Assembly: GCA_007693965.1 (NCBI GenBank)
Contig: RECQ01000042.1
Coordinates: 61,323-125,322 of the forward strand
Length of the DNA stretch: 64,000 nt
Reading direction: 5' to 3'
DNA from: Phycisphaeraceae bacterium
Lineage (GTDB): Bacteria; Planctomycetota; Phycisphaerae; Phycisphaerales; UBA1924
The position numbers were made by a program, and so were the translations under genes. Under the pieces are notes generated by a model, which ran no database searches, was not told the origin of the DNA, and was given only the letters and a program-made list of their open reading frames with translations. Of the stretch, positions 62,715-64,000 are shown one piece after another. Numbering within the stretch: position 1 is the first letter of the stretch; each line of letters opens with the position of its first letter.

Positions 62715-63173
62715 TCACACCACGCCGATGACCATCAGGAACAGCGCCGCGTGCGGCCACCAGGTGAAGGAGGCGATTGTCCATCGCCACTTGGGCGCCA
62801 TGCGATCCACCAGGCGACGCCTGTCTATCAGCGCCAGCAGCAGCACCCATTCCAGCGAGACCAGGACGAACGCGAAGGCGAGGAGCAGCCAGCCGATGAT
62901 TTCATTCGGCGCCAGCCGCACAAGTGTGAAGGGGAACAGACAGGCGCCGAGCACCGTCAGCGGCGCCCCGGTCCCGGCGCCGACGACGCCGATCCACCAC
63001 GCGGCCGGGCGCCGGCGGTGAATATTTTCGAGGGCCCGGTCAAGGTCGATCGCGGCGCCGCACTCGGGGCAGGCGCCTTCACCCAGCCCGCGCAGGTTGT
63101 AGCCGCAAGAGGGACAGGGGATGTCGCTGAGCGACAGAAATCGCTGCGTTCTCTCGCGGCGGTCGTCGGGCAT
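62715..63173 (-). CDS. Zinc-ribbon membrane protein with CPSCGYNLRGL signature, 152 aa
   Basis: Function unknown. The N-terminal zinc ribbon is CPSCGYNLRGLGEGACPECG (about 20-39), a signature I associate with planctomycete membrane proteins. Three hydrophobic helices follow (AWWIGVVGAGTGAPLTVLGA, IIGWLLLAFAFVLVSLEWVL and ASFTWWPHAALFLMVIGVV), separated by a basic loop DRRRLVDRMAPKWRW. There is no clear ribosome site. It sits between two family F palindromes. Confidence 0.8.
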   Translation of the reverse strand: MPDDRRERTQRFLSLSDIPCPSCGYNLRGLGEGACPECGAAIDLDRALENIHRRRPAAWWIGVVGAGTGAPLTVLGACLFPFTLVRLAPNEIIGWLLLAFAFVLVSLEWVLLLALIDRRRLVDRMAPKWRWTIASFTWWPHAALFLMVIGVV

Positions 63174-63183
63174 GAGAGATCAA

Positions 63184-63316
63184 CCACAAAGACAAAGAGG
63201 CGCAGAGAAAGATTTGTGAAAGTTGATGCGATGCCGTGATGTTGTGACCAACAGCGCTGACAAAATCATATCGCACTCCCCTTTCCCCACCTCTGTGTCT
63301 CTCTGCCTCTGTGGTC
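63184..63316. repeat. Iterated-word palindrome, family F copy 2
   Basis: CCACAAAGACAAAGAGGCGC and AGAGAAAG on the left match CTCTGTGTCTCTCTGCCTCT and GTGG on the right. It lies just 3' of the M17 aminopeptidase gene and shares words with the copy at 62583. Confidence 0.85.
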
Positions 63317-63326
63317 ATCCCGAATT

Positions 63327-64000
63327 TCACGCGCTGTCGAACAGCCCCGCCAGCAGGCGCACGCCGAAGCCGGTGGGTTTGTTGCCGACGTAGGGCCCCG
63401 AGTCGGAGTCCGCGTTGTGAACGCCGGCGATGTCGATGTGGGCCCAGGGGATCTGTCCGGTGGTGAAGTAGCTCAGGAAGGCGGCGCCCTGGATGGGGTG
63501 CGCTCTGCGGTTGGGGTTCGAGTTGAGCACATCGGCGACGGTGGACTTCATCATGTCGCGGTATTCCTGGTGCAGCGGAAGGCGCCAGACGCGCTCGCCT
63601 GAGCCTTCGGCGCTGCACTCGATGCGTCCGCGCAGGGCGTCGTCCTCGCACCACATGCCGGCGCAGACATTGCCGAGCGCGACGACCACGCCGCCGGTGA
63701 GAGTGGCCATGTCGACGATGAACTCGGGGTTTTCCTTGTCGTGGGCCCAGCACAGGGCGTCGGCGAGGACGAGGCGTCCTTCGGCGTCGGTGTTGGTGAC
63801 CTCGACGGTGACGCCGTTGCGGAACTTCATGACATCGTCGGGGCGGTAGGCGACGTCGGAAACGGAGTTTTCCGCCGCGGCGAGCAGGGCGACGACGGGG
63901 CGGCTCGGCTTGATAACGGTGGCGATGGCGTGCATGGCGCCGAGGACGGCGCAGCCGCCGTCCTTGTCGCCCTTCATGCCGCGCATAGAGTTGTTGATCT
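63327..64000 (-). CDS. M17 leucyl aminopeptidase, C-terminal part (runs off the window)
   Basis: The catalytic C-terminal 224 residues of an M17 (PepA-type) aminopeptidase, a hexameric two-zinc enzyme that removes N-terminal residues from peptides. Visible active-site segments are MRGMKGDKDGG, with a metal-binding Asp, and VTNTDAEGRLVLADAL, with the Asp, Glu and catalytic Arg. The LTGGVVVALGN helix and the final GPYVGNKPTGFGVRLL follow. GMKGDKDGG differs from the usual MKYDMCGA at the Met-Cys positions. The start and N-terminal domain lie beyond position 64000. Confidence 0.92.
   Translation of the reverse strand, partial: INNSMRGMKGDKDGGCAVLGAMHAIATVIKPSRPVVALLAAAENSVSDVAYRPDDVMKFRNGVTVEVTNTDAEGRLVLADALCWAHDKENPEFIVDMATLTGGVVVALGNVCAGMWCEDDALRGRIECSAEGSGERVWRLPLHQEYRDMMKSTVADVLNSNPNRRAHPIQGAAFLSYFTTGQIPWAHIDIAGVHNADSDSGPYVGNKPTGFGVRLLAGLFDSA

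Overview
The window is a high-GC (about two-thirds GC by eye), gene-dense bacterial chromosome segment with roughly 53 genes. It is most likely from a planctomycete of the class Phycisphaerae. Clues are a secreted CHRD protein ending in a PTPGTAA...ARRRR sorting tail, zinc-ribbon membrane proteins with the CPSCGYNLRGL signature, a chorismate dehydratase (MqnA) of the futalosine menaquinone route, a long multi-HTH sigma-like protein, and many long intergenic palindromes. No phage, insertion sequence, CRISPR array or plasmid function was seen; the segment looks like core chromosome. Layout, 1-13 kb: tRNA-Glu(CTC) with its terminator, a small conserved protein, a MoxR/ChlI-type AAA ATPase, a Bax-inhibitor-1 membrane protein, a PIN-PhoH ATPase, a Nif3-like protein, a repeat-rich lipoprotein, an M42 aminopeptidase, a DoxX protein and a secreted M14 carboxypeptidase. 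13-31 kb: CHRD protein, ferric-reductase-like flavoprotein, DUF885 protein, a RibBA-like protein with a worn-out RibA half, a methyltransferase, a short Rho, PTS enzyme I, RNase E/G, Dxr, the RseP protease and an alpha/beta hydrolase. 31-44 kb: an SDR enzyme, LexA, DprA, a TMTC-like membrane TPR protein, glutamate dehydrogenase, and four members of an apparently undescribed membrane protein family. 44-64 kb: KtrA/KtrB potassium uptake, the sigma-like protein, MqnA, a NeuD-type acyltransferase, an ENPP-type phosphodiesterase, LptB with a PEGA lipoprotein, PdxA, a giant two-propeller secreted protein, a DciA-like protein, SpoVR, zinc-ribbon proteins and the 3' part of an M17 aminopeptidase. Three things stand out beyond gene content. 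First, most intergenic gaps at gene 3' ends hold long imperfect palindromes built by iterating a short word and then its reverse complement. At least eight unrelated word families share this design, while only two good classical terminators are visible. Second, sixteen genes carry a TAnnnT hexamer 5-11 nt before the start codon, mostly without a Shine-Dalgarno sequence, which suggests leaderless or near-leaderless transcripts. Third, several housekeeping proteins are unusual: Rho lacks the usual aromatic RNA-binding core, RibBA lacks the RibA zinc cysteines and a RibB histidine, and the RNase E tail carries two 15-residue motifs that are protein-identical but differ in codons. All assignments come from reading the sequence and knowledge of families; no database search was run.
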